Made by a program: the position numbers and the translations under genes. From Streptomyces sp. NBC_01288 (GTDB lineage: Bacteria > Actinomycetota > Actinomycetes > Streptomycetales > Streptomycetaceae), in the NCBI RefSeq assembly GCF_035982055.1, contig NZ_CP108427.1:7563001-7627000 (forward strand): a stretch of DNA of 64,000 nucleotides, given 5' to 3'. Below, piece by piece: positions 42,607-51,251 of the stretch; positions within the stretch are counted from its first letter, which is position 1; each line of letters begins with the position of its first letter. The notes beneath the pieces were generated by a model, which saw nothing but the letters and a program-made list of their open reading frames with translations, was not told where the DNA came from and made no database searches.

Positions 42607-42959
42607 AGTGGTGAATTCTCGCTTCCGATGTGAAGTTCCTGTGGTCGATCGGGGTGGGTCGACCGGGCCCGACAGCCGACCCTATTTCCGACCTGCGGCG
42701 GTGGTGGGCATAGGGGGCTGGTGGAGCGCCCAGGACGAGCGTACGCGCGTGGGTGTCGTGGCTCATTCGCGCGGGGGGTTCACCTGTTCCCGCGAGGGGT
42801 TCACCTGTCGGAAGCGGAGTGGCCACTTCTCGATCCTCACCCTGGATGTCCTGCGCCACACTCGTGAGGTTCATGTGGGCGACATGCTCATCGATTCGCA
42901 TGGTTTCCACGGATCCTCCGCGAGACGACCACAGGGAGGATCGCCTGGGGAGGGGCGGC
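42607..42959. promoter_or_regulatory. 353-bp divergent region of pepA and the exopolysaccharide cluster
   Basis: No gene was accepted here. It carries two direct copies of GGGGTTCACCTGT (42775-42787 and 42796-42808) with a 21-bp period, about 150-185 bp upstream of the Agd3-like gene. Two helical turns between copies suits binding of a regulator. Confidence 0.5.
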
Positions 42960-44984
42960 ATGGCACAGAGAACGCACAGGTGGAGAGCCGGAGCCGCGGT
43001 ACTGGCGGCCGCGGGACTGCTGGTGCTGGGCCTGGAGGCGCCGGGCGCATCGGCCGCCGACGAGCCGCGCATCGATCTCAAGGTGCTGGTGGTGGACAAC
43101 GGGGACAGCCCCGTCGAGGCCATCGCCGCCCAGCTGAAGAGCGAGGGCATTCCGTACACGACTGTGAACCTGAACGACCCGGGCCGCCCCACGATCGACG
43201 CGGCCTTCCTCGGCGACACGGTCGACGGCACACCCCGCGCGAAGTACCAGGGCGTCGTCCTGCCCAACGAGGCGCCGTTCGGGACGAGTTCGGCGGAACA
43301 GACCGCGCTGGACGCCTACGAGACGACGTACGGCATCCCGCAGGTCGACGCCTACACGTGGGCGCACCCGGAGGTCGGTCTCGACTACGCCGTCTACTCG
43401 GGGGCACTCGACGGGCATGAGGCAGATGTCACCGCCGACGGCAGGGCGGGCTCTTTCGGCTATCTCGACGGACCGCTCACGTTCGAGGACAACTCCTCGT
43501 CCGTGCAGGAGAGTTACGGCTTCGTGGCCACGCCCCGAACCGGTTTCACGAGCTACGTCGACACCGCCGTACCGGGCGGCACCGGGCGGGGCAGCCTGGT
43601 CGGCGAGTACGCGCACGACGGGCGCCGCGAACTGGTGCTGACCTTCGCGTACAACCAATACCAGGAGCAGTTCCGGGTGTTGGCGCGCGGCATCGTCGAA
43701 TGGCTGACTCAGGGCGTGCACCTGGGCCAGGCGCGCAACTATTTTTCGGTGCATGTCGACGACGTCTTCGCGCCCGACGACCGCTGGGACACCGAGCTCA
43801 ACTGCACGCCCGGCGACTACGACTGCGCGGCGGGCGAGGGCTCGACCGCCACACCGATCCGGATGACCGCGGCCGACGCGGCGTACGCGGCCCAGTGGGA
43901 GCAGGACCACGGCTTCACCCTGGACCTGGCCTTCAACGCGGGCCTGGGCGAGGACTGGAAGAGCGAGAACGGCGGCACGGACGCCCTCACCGACCAGCTC
44001 CTCGCCGACAAGGCCGACTTCCGCTGGATCAACCACACGTACACGCACGAATTCCTCGGCTGCGTCCAGGACTTGACGACCGTGCCCTGGAGCTGCGCGA
44101 AGAACGCGGACGGTACGACCCAGTACATGAGCCAGGCCGACATCTCCGCGGAGATCGCGAACAACTACAACTGGGCTTTGGCGAACGGCCTTCCGGTCGA
44201 GCGGGACGAGCTGGTCACCGGTGAGCACTCGGGCCTCAGGACGCTGCCCCAGCAGCCCGACGACAACCCGAACCTGGCCGGCGCCCTCGCCGCCAACGGC
44301 ATCACCTGGACGGCCTCCGACCACTCTCGCGAGAGCGACCAGCGGGCCGTCGGCGACGCGCTCACCGTGCCCCGCTATCCGATGAACGTGTACTACAACG
44401 CGGGCACCAAGGCCGAGCTGGCCGACGAGTACAACTGGATCTACACCTCCACGGCAGACGGCGGCAGCGGAGTCTGCGAGAACAACCCCGACTCCACCTG
44501 CCTGGCAGCCCCGTTGGACACCGCCACCGGCTACGACGACTACATCGTCCCGCAGGAGGTGGCCACCGACCTCGGCCACGCCATCAGCAACGACCCGCTC
44601 CCGCACTACGCGCACCAGTCCAACCTGGCCGAGGACCGCGTCCTCTACCCGGTCCTGGACAAGGTGCTCGCCGGATACCAGGCGCTGTTCGCCGACAACA
44701 CCCCGCTGGAGAACCTGCGGGAGAGCGCGATCGGCACCGAACTCCAGAACCGCACCGTCTGGCAGACCGCCGTCACGAACGGCGACGTCGAGGCGTACCG
44801 GATCGGCACCACCGTCACCGTCAACGCCCCCACCGGGATCCAGATCCCGTTGACCGCACCCGAAGGGACCACCAAGCAACTGCCGCTCGGCACAGCCGCG
44901 TTCGGGACGCCGTACGCGGGAGAGCGCTCGGCCTGGACCACGCCGGAGCTTACGCAGACCGCTCTCACTCTCAACCTGCCGTAG
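42960..44984 (+). CDS. Agd3-like secreted polysaccharide deacetylase (CBM87 + CE18)
   Basis: 674 residues from the ATG at 42960, with a GGGGAGGGG leader. Signal peptide to about residue 32 (AAAGLLVLGLEAPGASA). The N-terminal module (DLKVLVVDNGDSP, VVLPNEAPFG) fits the CBM87-type domain. The deacetylase-like domain has the metal/catalytic Asp pair H265-V-D267-D268 in YFSVHVDDVFAPDDRWD and H359-TYT-H363 in FRWINHTYTHEFLGC, then TGEHSGLRTLPQQPDDNPNLAGALAANGI. The fungal homologue Agd3 removes acetyl groups from N-acetylgalactosamine polymers. It heads the cluster with PelF-, Sph3- and Ega3-type genes. The upstream in-frame extension to 42753 lacks a ribosome binding site and was dropped. Confidence 0.82.
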   Translation: MAQRTHRWRAGAAVLAAAGLLVLGLEAPGASAADEPRIDLKVLVVDNGDSPVEAIAAQLKSEGIPYTTVNLNDPGRPTIDAAFLGDTVDGTPRAKYQGVVLPNEAPFGTSSAEQTALDAYETTYGIPQVDAYTWAHPEVGLDYAVYSGALDGHEADVTADGRAGSFGYLDGPLTFEDNSSSVQESYGFVATPRTGFTSYVDTAVPGGTGRGSLVGEYAHDGRRELVLTFAYNQYQEQFRVLARGIVEWLTQGVHLGQARNYFSVHVDDVFAPDDRWDTELNCTPGDYDCAAGEGSTATPIRMTAADAAYAAQWEQDHGFTLDLAFNAGLGEDWKSENGGTDALTDQLLADKADFRWINHTYTHEFLGCVQDLTTVPWSCAKNADGTTQYMSQADISAEIANNYNWALANGLPVERDELVTGEHSGLRTLPQQPDDNPNLAGALAANGITWTASDHSRESDQRAVGDALTVPRYPMNVYYNAGTKAELADEYNWIYTSTADGGSGVCENNPDSTCLAAPLDTATGYDDYIVPQEVATDLGHAISNDPLPHYAHQSNLAEDRVLYPVLDKVLAGYQALFADNTPLENLRESAIGTELQNRTVWQTAVTNGDVEAYRIGTTVTVNAPTGIQIPLTAPEGTTKQLPLGTAAFGTPYAGERSAWTTPELTQTALTLNLP

Positions 44985-44991
44985 AGCAACG

Positions 44992-45028
44992 CCCCTTGAA
45001 GGGGCGCGGGGAACTGCGCGACCAGCCA
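44992..45028 (-). repeat. REP-like palindrome, copy 5 (inverted)
   Basis: CCCCTTGAAGGGGCGCGGGG then AACTGCGCGACCAGCC; lies between the Agd3-like and PelF-like genes. Confidence 0.85.
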
Positions 45029-45102
45029 CGACGGACCCGCAGTCGGGGTCCGACCCGCAGTTCCCCACACACCATCCGCCAACTGGGGGGAGCCGCGCAG
45101 CG

Positions 45103-46626
45103 ATGCGTACCGGCCGTCACGTCACCATGCTCACCGAAGGCACCTATCCGCACGTCCACGGCGGGGTCAGCACCTGGTGCGACCAGCTCGTCAAGGGCAT
45201 GCCGGAGGTGGACTTCCACATCCTGTCGCTCACCGGCAGCGGCCGCGAACCCGTGACTTGGGAGCTGCCGCCCAACGCCTACCGGCACACGTCCGTGCCG
45301 ACCTGGGGCCCACGCCCGGGCCGCCGCCGACACGGCCTGTACGGCGCCGCCCGCCGCCGCTTCGTCGACTCCTACGAGCGGTTCCTGCTCTCCTTCCTCG
45401 ACCCCGAGGCCCACTGCGACTTCGGTGAGAGCCTCTACGACCTGGCCCGACTCGCCCGCCAAGGACGCCTGTCGGCGGCCCTGCGCACCGAGACGGCGCT
45501 GCGCTCGCTGATGTGGATATGGACGATGCCGCACCTGGCAACGGCCGCCGCCCGGCCCACAGTTCACGACGCGCTCACCGCAACGGACCTGCTGGAGCAC
45601 GCACTTCGCCCGCTCGGCGTCCGCATCCCCGAGGACTGCGTCGCCCACGCCGTCAGCAGCGGCCTGGCGACCCTGCCCGCGCTCGCCGCGAAGAAGCTCG
45701 ATGGAGTGCCGTTCCTCCTCACCGAGCACGGCATCTACCTGCGCGAGCGCTACCTCGGCTACCGCCGCGACGGCCAGCGCTGGCCCGTGAAGGCCTTCAT
45801 GCTCGGCTTCTACCGCGAGTTGAACTCCCACGGGTACAAGGCCGCCGACCTGATCACCCCGTGCAACCAGTACAACCGCCGCTGGGAGGAGCGCGGCGGC
45901 GCCGACGCCGACAAGATCCGCACGGTCTACAACGGCGTCGACCCGGCCGCCTTCCCGCACGCGGGCCCCGAACCGGAGATCCCCACCCTCTCCTGGTGCG
46001 GCCGCGTGGACCCCATCAAGGATCTCGAAACACTTCTACGCGCGTATGCGGAGGTCCGTGCCGAACTCCCGGAAACCAGGCTGCGGTTGTTCGGCCCGGT
46101 CCCGGCCGGCGGCGAGGCCTACCGCACCAGACTCGAAAAGCTGGCAGCCGAGTTGGGCGTCACCGACGGGGTCACCTTCGAGGGCCGCATCAGCGAGGTC
46201 TGGCGTGCCTACGCGGCCGGACACGTCGTCATGCTCTCCTCGATCTCCGAAGGCTTCCCGTTCTCCATCATCGAGGCCATGTCCTGCGGCCGTACGACCG
46301 TCTCGACCGACGTCGGCGGAGTCAGCGAGGCCGTCGGCGACACCGGCCTCGTGGTCCCGCCGCGCGAGCCGGAGAAGATGGCCGCCGCCGTCCTCACCCT
46401 CCTCCGGGACGACGAACGCCGCCTGAAATTGGGGGAGTTGTCCCGGCAGAGGGTTATCGAGCGGTTCACGTTGCGTCGCTCGGTGGACAATTTCCGGACT
46501 ATTTACCAAGAGCTGGCGGGCCGTCCCGAGGTGTACGAGCCCACCGTCGAGACCGTCGCCGACTGGACCGCCGAGCTGCGCGATCCGTGGTACAAGGCGG
46601 TCGCCACCGACGGGACGGACTGGTGA
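45103..46626 (+). CDS. pelF: PelF-type GT4 glycosyltransferase
   Basis: 507 residues. It opens MLTEGTYPHVHGGVSTWCDQLVKGMP and has the PelF blocks LTEHGIYLRERYLGYRR, SHGYKAADLITPCNQYNRRWEERGG and IRTVYNGVDPAAFPH. The GT4 EX7E motif is E383-GFPFSII-E391. PelF is the cytosolic polymerase of Pel polysaccharide, using UDP-N-acetylhexosamine. The stop overlaps the next gene (GTGA), so it is translationally coupled to the membrane protein. The gene name is by family, not by proven function. Confidence 0.88.
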   Translation: MRTGRHVTMLTEGTYPHVHGGVSTWCDQLVKGMPEVDFHILSLTGSGREPVTWELPPNAYRHTSVPTWGPRPGRRRHGLYGAARRRFVDSYERFLLSFLDPEAHCDFGESLYDLARLARQGRLSAALRTETALRSLMWIWTMPHLATAAARPTVHDALTATDLLEHALRPLGVRIPEDCVAHAVSSGLATLPALAAKKLDGVPFLLTEHGIYLRERYLGYRRDGQRWPVKAFMLGFYRELNSHGYKAADLITPCNQYNRRWEERGGADADKIRTVYNGVDPAAFPHAGPEPEIPTLSWCGRVDPIKDLETLLRAYAEVRAELPETRLRLFGPVPAGGEAYRTRLEKLAAELGVTDGVTFEGRISEVWRAYAAGHVVMLSSISEGFPFSIIEAMSCGRTTVSTDVGGVSEAVGDTGLVVPPREPEKMAAAVLTLLRDDERRLKLGELSRQRVIERFTLRRSVDNFRTIYQELAGRPEVYEPTVETVADWTAELRDPWYKAVATDGTDW

Positions 46627-48089
46627 CGGGTTCCATCTGGCTCCCGCCCGGGGCGAGTTCGGAAACTCTCCCCGGCGTCCCCAAACAACGCCCCACCCCG
46701 AGCTGGGCCGAACCCGACCCGATCGACGAACTCGCCGACCGTCTCGACGAGTTCGTCGCCGCGGCCGTGCACCCCGACGAGATAGCCGCCCTCCTCGAAT
46801 CCGACGGCATGTCGGACGACCAGATACGCGAGCGCTACGGCGTCAAGAACTCCTTCGCCCTGGCGGAGGAGTTGTACGAACGCGTAACCCGCCGCTTCCC
46901 GGAACCCGACGGCCCGGTCCACGACCCCTGGCAAGTAGGCCTGCTCGGCTGCCTGTTGAGAGGCGTCGTCTTCGCATTGCCCGGCTTCGGCTACGTCCTG
47001 GGCGCCCCCCTCCTGGCAGGCCACCCCGAGTCCTTCGGCCTCCCGGCAGGCACCCTCCCCCTCCTGTCCGGCGCCCTGGTCGGCTGGACCTGGAACCAGG
47101 GCCTGGCCCACCGCGCCTACTCCTGGCTCGGCCTGGGCGACAAACCGGCCGCCCGCCACAGCCTCCTCACCGGCGCGCCCCTGGGCGCCCTCCTGGGCGC
47201 CGGGATCGCCCTGGCGGTCGCGGGCACAGCCCACCCGGTCGCCGTAGCCTTCGCCGCAGGCCAGTCCTGCTACTTGGGCGCGGCCACGGTGTTGCTGGTC
47301 ATGGGCCGCGAACGAGCTTTGCTTGCAACCTTGTTGCCGATGACGGCGGTCGCGGTCGTGGCCATGGTTCAGCCGATTCCGGACGCGCTGAGACTGACCT
47401 TGCTGCTGGGCTCCCTGCTGGCGGTAGTGACACTGGCCCTGCTTGAAGTACAGCCCGACCGCGATGCCTTCAAGGGGCGCGGGGAACTGCGCGACCAGCC
47501 CCCACCGGCCCGCAGACAAAAAACAACGATGGCTCCCCGACTCACCGCATCCCTCCCCTACGCCCTGTTCGGCCTAGGCAGCGGCGCCCTCGTCCTCTAC
47601 GCCGCCCTGAGCGGCAGCGCTGTCGCCGCAGTCCCCCTAACCCTGAGCATGGGCCCCGCCGAGTGGCTCCTGTACCGCTTCCGCAGCGACAGCCTCACCG
47701 GCCTACGCAACACCCGCACCCCCAAAGCCTTCTGGCGCACAACAGGCCAAACCCTCACCCTGTGCCTGACCGCCTACCTCGCAGCCCTCTCCCTCCTGAC
47801 CCTCCTGGCCACCACCCTCTGGCCCAACACCCCAAGCCTCGACGGAGTAAGCCTCGCGGCCCTGCTCCTCCTCGGCATGGTCCTGTGGACAGGCCTGCTC
47901 CTACAGTCCTTCGGCGCGGTCCTCGCCGCGGCAACGACCTGCTGCGCGGCAGCCGTAGCCCAGACCCTGGCCCTCCTCACCCACACAGCCGGCCCACACT
48001 GGATCGCCCTGTATGTGTACGGCACGGCGGCGGCGGTCCAAGTGGCCCTGGTCTGCGCCCTGTTGAGCAGGGTCACGGCACACCGATGA
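46623..48089 (+). CDS. Polytopic membrane protein of the exopolysaccharide cluster (PelG-like candidate)
   Basis: 488 residues. The first about 100 residues are soluble and acidic (PDPIDELADRLDEFVAAAVHPDEIAALLESDGMSDDQIRERYGVKN). About 12 hydrophobic spans follow. Between spans 6 and 7 (codons about 283-296) the DNA is a REP palindrome read in frame as DAFKGRGELRDQPPPA. Position right after pelF and the span count suit a PelG-type (MOP-like) exporter, but I do not see sequence motifs that prove it. Start and stop each overlap their neighbours by 4 bp. Confidence 0.75.
   Translation: MTGSIWLPPGASSETLPGVPKQRPTPSWAEPDPIDELADRLDEFVAAAVHPDEIAALLESDGMSDDQIRERYGVKNSFALAEELYERVTRRFPEPDGPVHDPWQVGLLGCLLRGVVFALPGFGYVLGAPLLAGHPESFGLPAGTLPLLSGALVGWTWNQGLAHRAYSWLGLGDKPAARHSLLTGAPLGALLGAGIALAVAGTAHPVAVAFAAGQSCYLGAATVLLVMGRERALLATLLPMTAVAVVAMVQPIPDALRLTLLLGSLLAVVTLALLEVQPDRDAFKGRGELRDQPPPARRQKTTMAPRLTASLPYALFGLGSGALVLYAALSGSAVAAVPLTLSMGPAEWLLYRFRSDSLTGLRNTRTPKAFWRTTGQTLTLCLTAYLAALSLLTLLATTLWPNTPSLDGVSLAALLLLGMVLWTGLLLQSFGAVLAAATTCCAAAVAQTLALLTHTAGPHWIALYVYGTAAAVQVALVCALLSRVTAHR
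47469..47506 (-). repeat. REP-like palindrome, copy 6, inside a coding sequence
   Basis: TTCAAGGGGCGCGGGGAACT then GCGCGACCAGCCCCCA, in frame within the membrane-protein gene. All other copies listed lie between genes. Confidence 0.9.
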
Positions 48090-48736
48090 GCCAACTGCTG
48101 GTCCCGTACTACGAACACCCCACCGTCCGCCCCTCCGAGTGGGCCGCGATCGTGGCGGCAGCCCCCCGCCTCTATGCCGTGATCCTCAACCCGGCCAGCG
48201 GCCCCGGCGAAACCCCGGACCGGGCCTTCGCCGAGGTGGCGGCCCAACTCCGCGCCACGGACGTCCGGTTGCTCGGCTACACGGACACGGACTACGGCCG
48301 CCGCCCGCACGCGGACGTGGCAGCGGACCTGACCCGCTACCGCGACTGGTACGGCACGGACGGCGCGTTCCTGGACCAAGTCCCCTCCACCCAGGCCGAG
48401 TTCAGGCACTACCAACGCATCGCCACCGCCGCCTGGGCCACAGGCTGCGGCACGCTCGTGCTGAACCACGGCACGACCCCCCACCCGTCCTACGCCCGCA
48501 TAGCCGACGTCCTGATCACCTTCGAGGGCCCCTGGACGACGTACCGCGACCTGACCCCCCACCCTTGGCACGGCACGAAGGGAACCCACCTCGGCCACCT
48601 CGTCCACGGCGTCCCGCCCGACGCCGACTTCGAGGCGGAGGCCCGTGCGCGAGGGGCCTCGGTGCACTGCGCGGTACCCGGCATGGGAGATCATCCGTGG
48701 GGTACCTTGCCCCACACCTTGGAGCCCGTTCCATGA
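48086..48736 (+). CDS. Spherulin-4/Sph3-like glycoside hydrolase (GH135 family)
   Basis: 216 residues: LLVPYYEHPTVRPSEWAAIVAAAPRLYAVILNPASGPG is the spherulin-4 opening. In fungal Sph3, an endo-acting N-acetylgalactosaminidase needed for galactosaminogalactan synthesis, acidic residues at a strand end and a later Glu are important. Here the equivalents appear to be D97-Q98 (DGAFLDQVPS) and E147 (LITFEGPW), so one acidic residue may be replaced by Gln. No signal peptide is visible, so it may act inside the cell or be exported otherwise. 4-bp overlaps on both sides. Confidence 0.82.
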   Translation: MSQLLVPYYEHPTVRPSEWAAIVAAAPRLYAVILNPASGPGETPDRAFAEVAAQLRATDVRLLGYTDTDYGRRPHADVAADLTRYRDWYGTDGAFLDQVPSTQAEFRHYQRIATAAWATGCGTLVLNHGTTPHPSYARIADVLITFEGPWTTYRDLTPHPWHGTKGTHLGHLVHGVPPDADFEAEARARGASVHCAVPGMGDHPWGTLPHTLEPVP

Positions 48737-49539
48737 TCCGCCCGATCCACCCCGCCCCACTGCTCGCCCTCCTCGTCCTGCTCCTCGCGGGCTGCACCAC
48801 CACCCCCGACGCCAAGCCGACCCCCACGCAGACCACCGGAAAGCGCTGGCAGCCCCGCCCGGGAGTGGCCTGGCAGTGGCAGCTGAGCGGCCGCCTGGAC
48901 ACATCCATCGACGTCCCGGTCTACGACATCGACGGCTTCGACCACTCCAAGGCGACGGTGACCTCACTCCACGACAAGGGCCGCAAGGTCATCTGCTACA
49001 TCTCGACCGGCGCCTGGGAGGACTTCCGCCCGGACGCCAAGAAGTTCCCCAAGTCGGTGCTGGGCAAGGGCAACGGCTGGAAGGGCGAACGCTGGCTGGA
49101 CATCCGCCGCACGGACGTCCTCGAACCCCTGATGGCGGCCCGCCTGGACATGTGCCGCGACAAGGGCTTCGACGCGGTGGAGCCCGACAACATGGACGGC
49201 TACCGGAACGACACCGGCTTCCCCCTCAAGGCAGCCGACCAACTCCGCTACAACCGCCTCATCGCCAAGCTGTCCCACGACCGGGGCATGGCGGTCGGCC
49301 TGAAGAACGACCTCGACCAAATCCCCGCCCTGGTAAGCGACTTCGACTTCGCGGTCAACGAACAGTGCGCCCAGTACGACGAGTGCGACACCCTGACCCC
49401 GTTCATCAAGGCCAACAAGGCGGTCTTCCACGTCGAGTACGACCTCCCGACCAGCCGCTTCTGCCCCGACTCCCGCCACCTGAAGCTGAGTTCCCTGGAG
49501 AAGAAGTACGAACTGGGCGCGTGGCGCAAGGCCTGCTGA
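48733..49539 (+). CDS. Endo alpha-1,4-polygalactosaminidase lipoprotein (GH114, Ega3/PelA-hydrolase type)
   Basis: 268 residues. Lipoprotein signal with lipobox LLAGC (C21), a Thr/Pro linker, then a GH114 barrel: WQWQLSGRLDTSIDVPVYDIDGFDHSKATV, KVICYISTGAWEDFRPD, GFDAVEPDNMDGY (D147 and E150 near the strand end are likely catalytic), and DFAVNEQCAQYDEC. It cleaves alpha-1,4-linked galactosamine polymers on the cell surface. It is the last gene of the four-gene coupled unit; a REP copy follows at 49579. Confidence 0.88.
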   Translation: MIRPIHPAPLLALLVLLLAGCTTTPDAKPTPTQTTGKRWQPRPGVAWQWQLSGRLDTSIDVPVYDIDGFDHSKATVTSLHDKGRKVICYISTGAWEDFRPDAKKFPKSVLGKGNGWKGERWLDIRRTDVLEPLMAARLDMCRDKGFDAVEPDNMDGYRNDTGFPLKAADQLRYNRLIAKLSHDRGMAVGLKNDLDQIPALVSDFDFAVNEQCAQYDECDTLTPFIKANKAVFHVEYDLPTSRFCPDSRHLKLSSLEKKYELGAWRKAC

Positions 49540-49578
49540 CTACGCCGGGTCCCGTCGAACACACCTCAAGGCAGCCCA

Positions 49579-49612
49579 CCTAGGGGCGCGGGGAACTGCG
49601 CGACCAGTCACG
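49579..49612 (-). repeat. REP-like palindrome, copy 7 (inverted)
   Basis: CCTAGGGGCGCGGGGAACTG then CGCGACCAGTCACG; lies between the convergent GH114 and cobS genes. Confidence 0.85.
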
Positions 49613-49624
49613 ACGAACCCGCAC

Positions 49625-50410
49625 TCACCCACCCACCGAAAGCACCACAAGCACAGCCGTAGCCGCAGTCTCCGCAAGCCCCCCGAACACGTCCCCCGTA
49701 ACCCCACCGAACCGCCGCCGACAGCGCCGCAGAAGAAGCTCAGCGACAACGAGCGCCACAACGACGGCGACAACCACGTGCACATACCCACGCCCCCCGA
49801 AGAACGGCCCGAACGCCACCGAAATCACCCCGTTGGACACGGTCACAGCCACCGCACCCCCCACCGGAACCACCCCCGCAACCGCCGCCCCCAACCCCTC
49901 CGGCCGAGCCGCAGGCACCCCCACCCGGGCAGCCCACGTCAGCGCCAGCCGAGCCACGATCCCGGAGACAATGGCCGCCGCCACACCCCGCCCCCACGAG
50001 TCGCCGTAGAGCTGAGCCAACGCAGCCACCTGAGCCAGCAGCACGAAGACAAGGGCGAGCACCCCGAACGGCCCGATGTCCGACTGCTTCATGATCCGCA
50101 GCGCATCCTCGGCGGGCTTCCCGCTGCCCAGTCCATCGGCGGTATCCGCAAGCCCATCCAGATGCAGCCCCCGAGTAAGAACCGCAGGCACGGCAACGCT
50201 CCCGACGGCGGCAAGCAGCGGCCCCGCCCCCAGAAACAGAAGCAGCAGCCCAAGCCCGCCCGCGCACCCACCGACAACCACTCCGACGGTCGGGGCCACC
50301 ATCATTCCGCGGCGCGCGGCCTCCCGGTCCCAGCGGGTCACCCCGACCGGGAGAACAGTCAGCGTGCCGAACGCGAAGCGGAAGCCGTCGAAGGGCGAGG
50401 TCTTGGACAC
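49625..50410 (-). CDS. cobS: Adenosylcobinamide-GDP ribazoletransferase (cobalamin synthase)
   Basis: 261 residues. Membrane enzyme joining adenosylcobinamide-GDP and alpha-ribazole. FRFAFGTLTVLPVG, the metal-binding GLHLDGLADTADGLGSG and ALRIMKQSDIGPFGVLALV are diagnostic. GTG at 50410. Other late cobalamin genes are cobT (54123) and cobU (56705), on the same strand. Confidence 0.94.
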   Translation of the reverse strand: MSKTSPFDGFRFAFGTLTVLPVGVTRWDREAARRGMMVAPTVGVVVGGCAGGLGLLLLFLGAGPLLAAVGSVAVPAVLTRGLHLDGLADTADGLGSGKPAEDALRIMKQSDIGPFGVLALVFVLLAQVAALAQLYGDSWGRGVAAAIVSGIVARLALTWAARVGVPAARPEGLGAAVAGVVPVGGAVAVTVSNGVISVAFGPFFGGRGYVHVVVAVVVALVVAELLLRRCRRRFGGVTGDVFGGLAETAATAVLVVLSVGG

Positions 50411-50470
50411 CGGCGCAGATTACCCGGCGGTCAGGAGGGCACCCCCGGCGGCCGTAGCTAAAGTGCACAT

Positions 50471-51238
50471 ATGGGACATTGGCTGCATCGCAACATCGTA
50501 GAGCCGGGCAAACTCCCCCTGCTCCTAGCGCTCACCGCCTTCGTCCTGACCTTCCTCATCACCCGGGTCATCACCCGCCTGATCCGCGCCGGCAAGGGCC
50601 CCTTCGGCAACATCAAGGCCGGCGACGTACACATCCACCACGTCGTCCCGGGCGTGGTCCTCACCGTGATCGGCGGCTTCGGCGCGGTGGCCAGCACGCG
50701 CTACGGCGTCGGATCGGCGATCTTCGCGATCGTCTTCGGCATGGGCGCGGGCCTGGTCCTGGACGAGTTCGCGCTGATCCTCTACCTCGACGACGTGTAC
50801 TGGACCGAGGCGGGCCGCAAGAGCGTCGAGGCGGTGGTGCTCACGGCGGCCCTGGTCGGCTTCGTCCTCGCCGGTTTCTCGCCCTTCGGCGTCAACGACC
50901 TCACCGACACCGAACTGCACGACCGCGCGAGCGTGATCGTCAGCGTCGCGGTGAACTTCCTCTTCTCCCTCATCGCCCTGAGCAAGGGCAAGGCCCGCAC
51001 GGCGGTCTTCGGCGTCCTCGTCCCGCTGGTCGCCGTCGTCGGCGCGATCCGGCTGGCCCGCCCGGGTTCCCCCTGGGCCAAGCGCTTCTACCGCAAGCGC
51101 CGCCACCGGGCCCGAGCCCGTTCCACCCTCCGCGCCTACCACCACGACCGCCGCTGGGCGGGCCCGCGCCGCGCTGTCCAGGACTGGCTCGGGGGGAAAC
51201 CGGATCCGGAGCCGGTGCGGATTCCCGGTCGGCGGTGA
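50471..51238 (+). CDS. Integral membrane protein with GDVHIHH motif
   Basis: 255 residues. About five membrane spans and a basic tail (RFYRKRRHRARARSTLRAYHHDRRWAG). The sequence GNIKAGDVHIHHVVPGVVLTVIGG at residues 46-69 is rich in His and resembles a metal-binding loop. Conserved in actinomycetes; function is unknown. Divergent from cobS. Confidence 0.75.
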   Translation: MGHWLHRNIVEPGKLPLLLALTAFVLTFLITRVITRLIRAGKGPFGNIKAGDVHIHHVVPGVVLTVIGGFGAVASTRYGVGSAIFAIVFGMGAGLVLDEFALILYLDDVYWTEAGRKSVEAVVLTAALVGFVLAGFSPFGVNDLTDTELHDRASVIVSVAVNFLFSLIALSKGKARTAVFGVLVPLVAVVGAIRLARPGSPWAKRFYRKRRHRARARSTLRAYHHDRRWAGPRRAVQDWLGGKPDPEPVRIPGRR

Positions 51239-51251
51239 GGAGGGGGATCGT

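Noticed and set aside
42753..42959. Upstream extension of the Agd3-like protein
   Set aside because: Would bury the signal peptide; no ribosome binding site; the direct repeats lie there.
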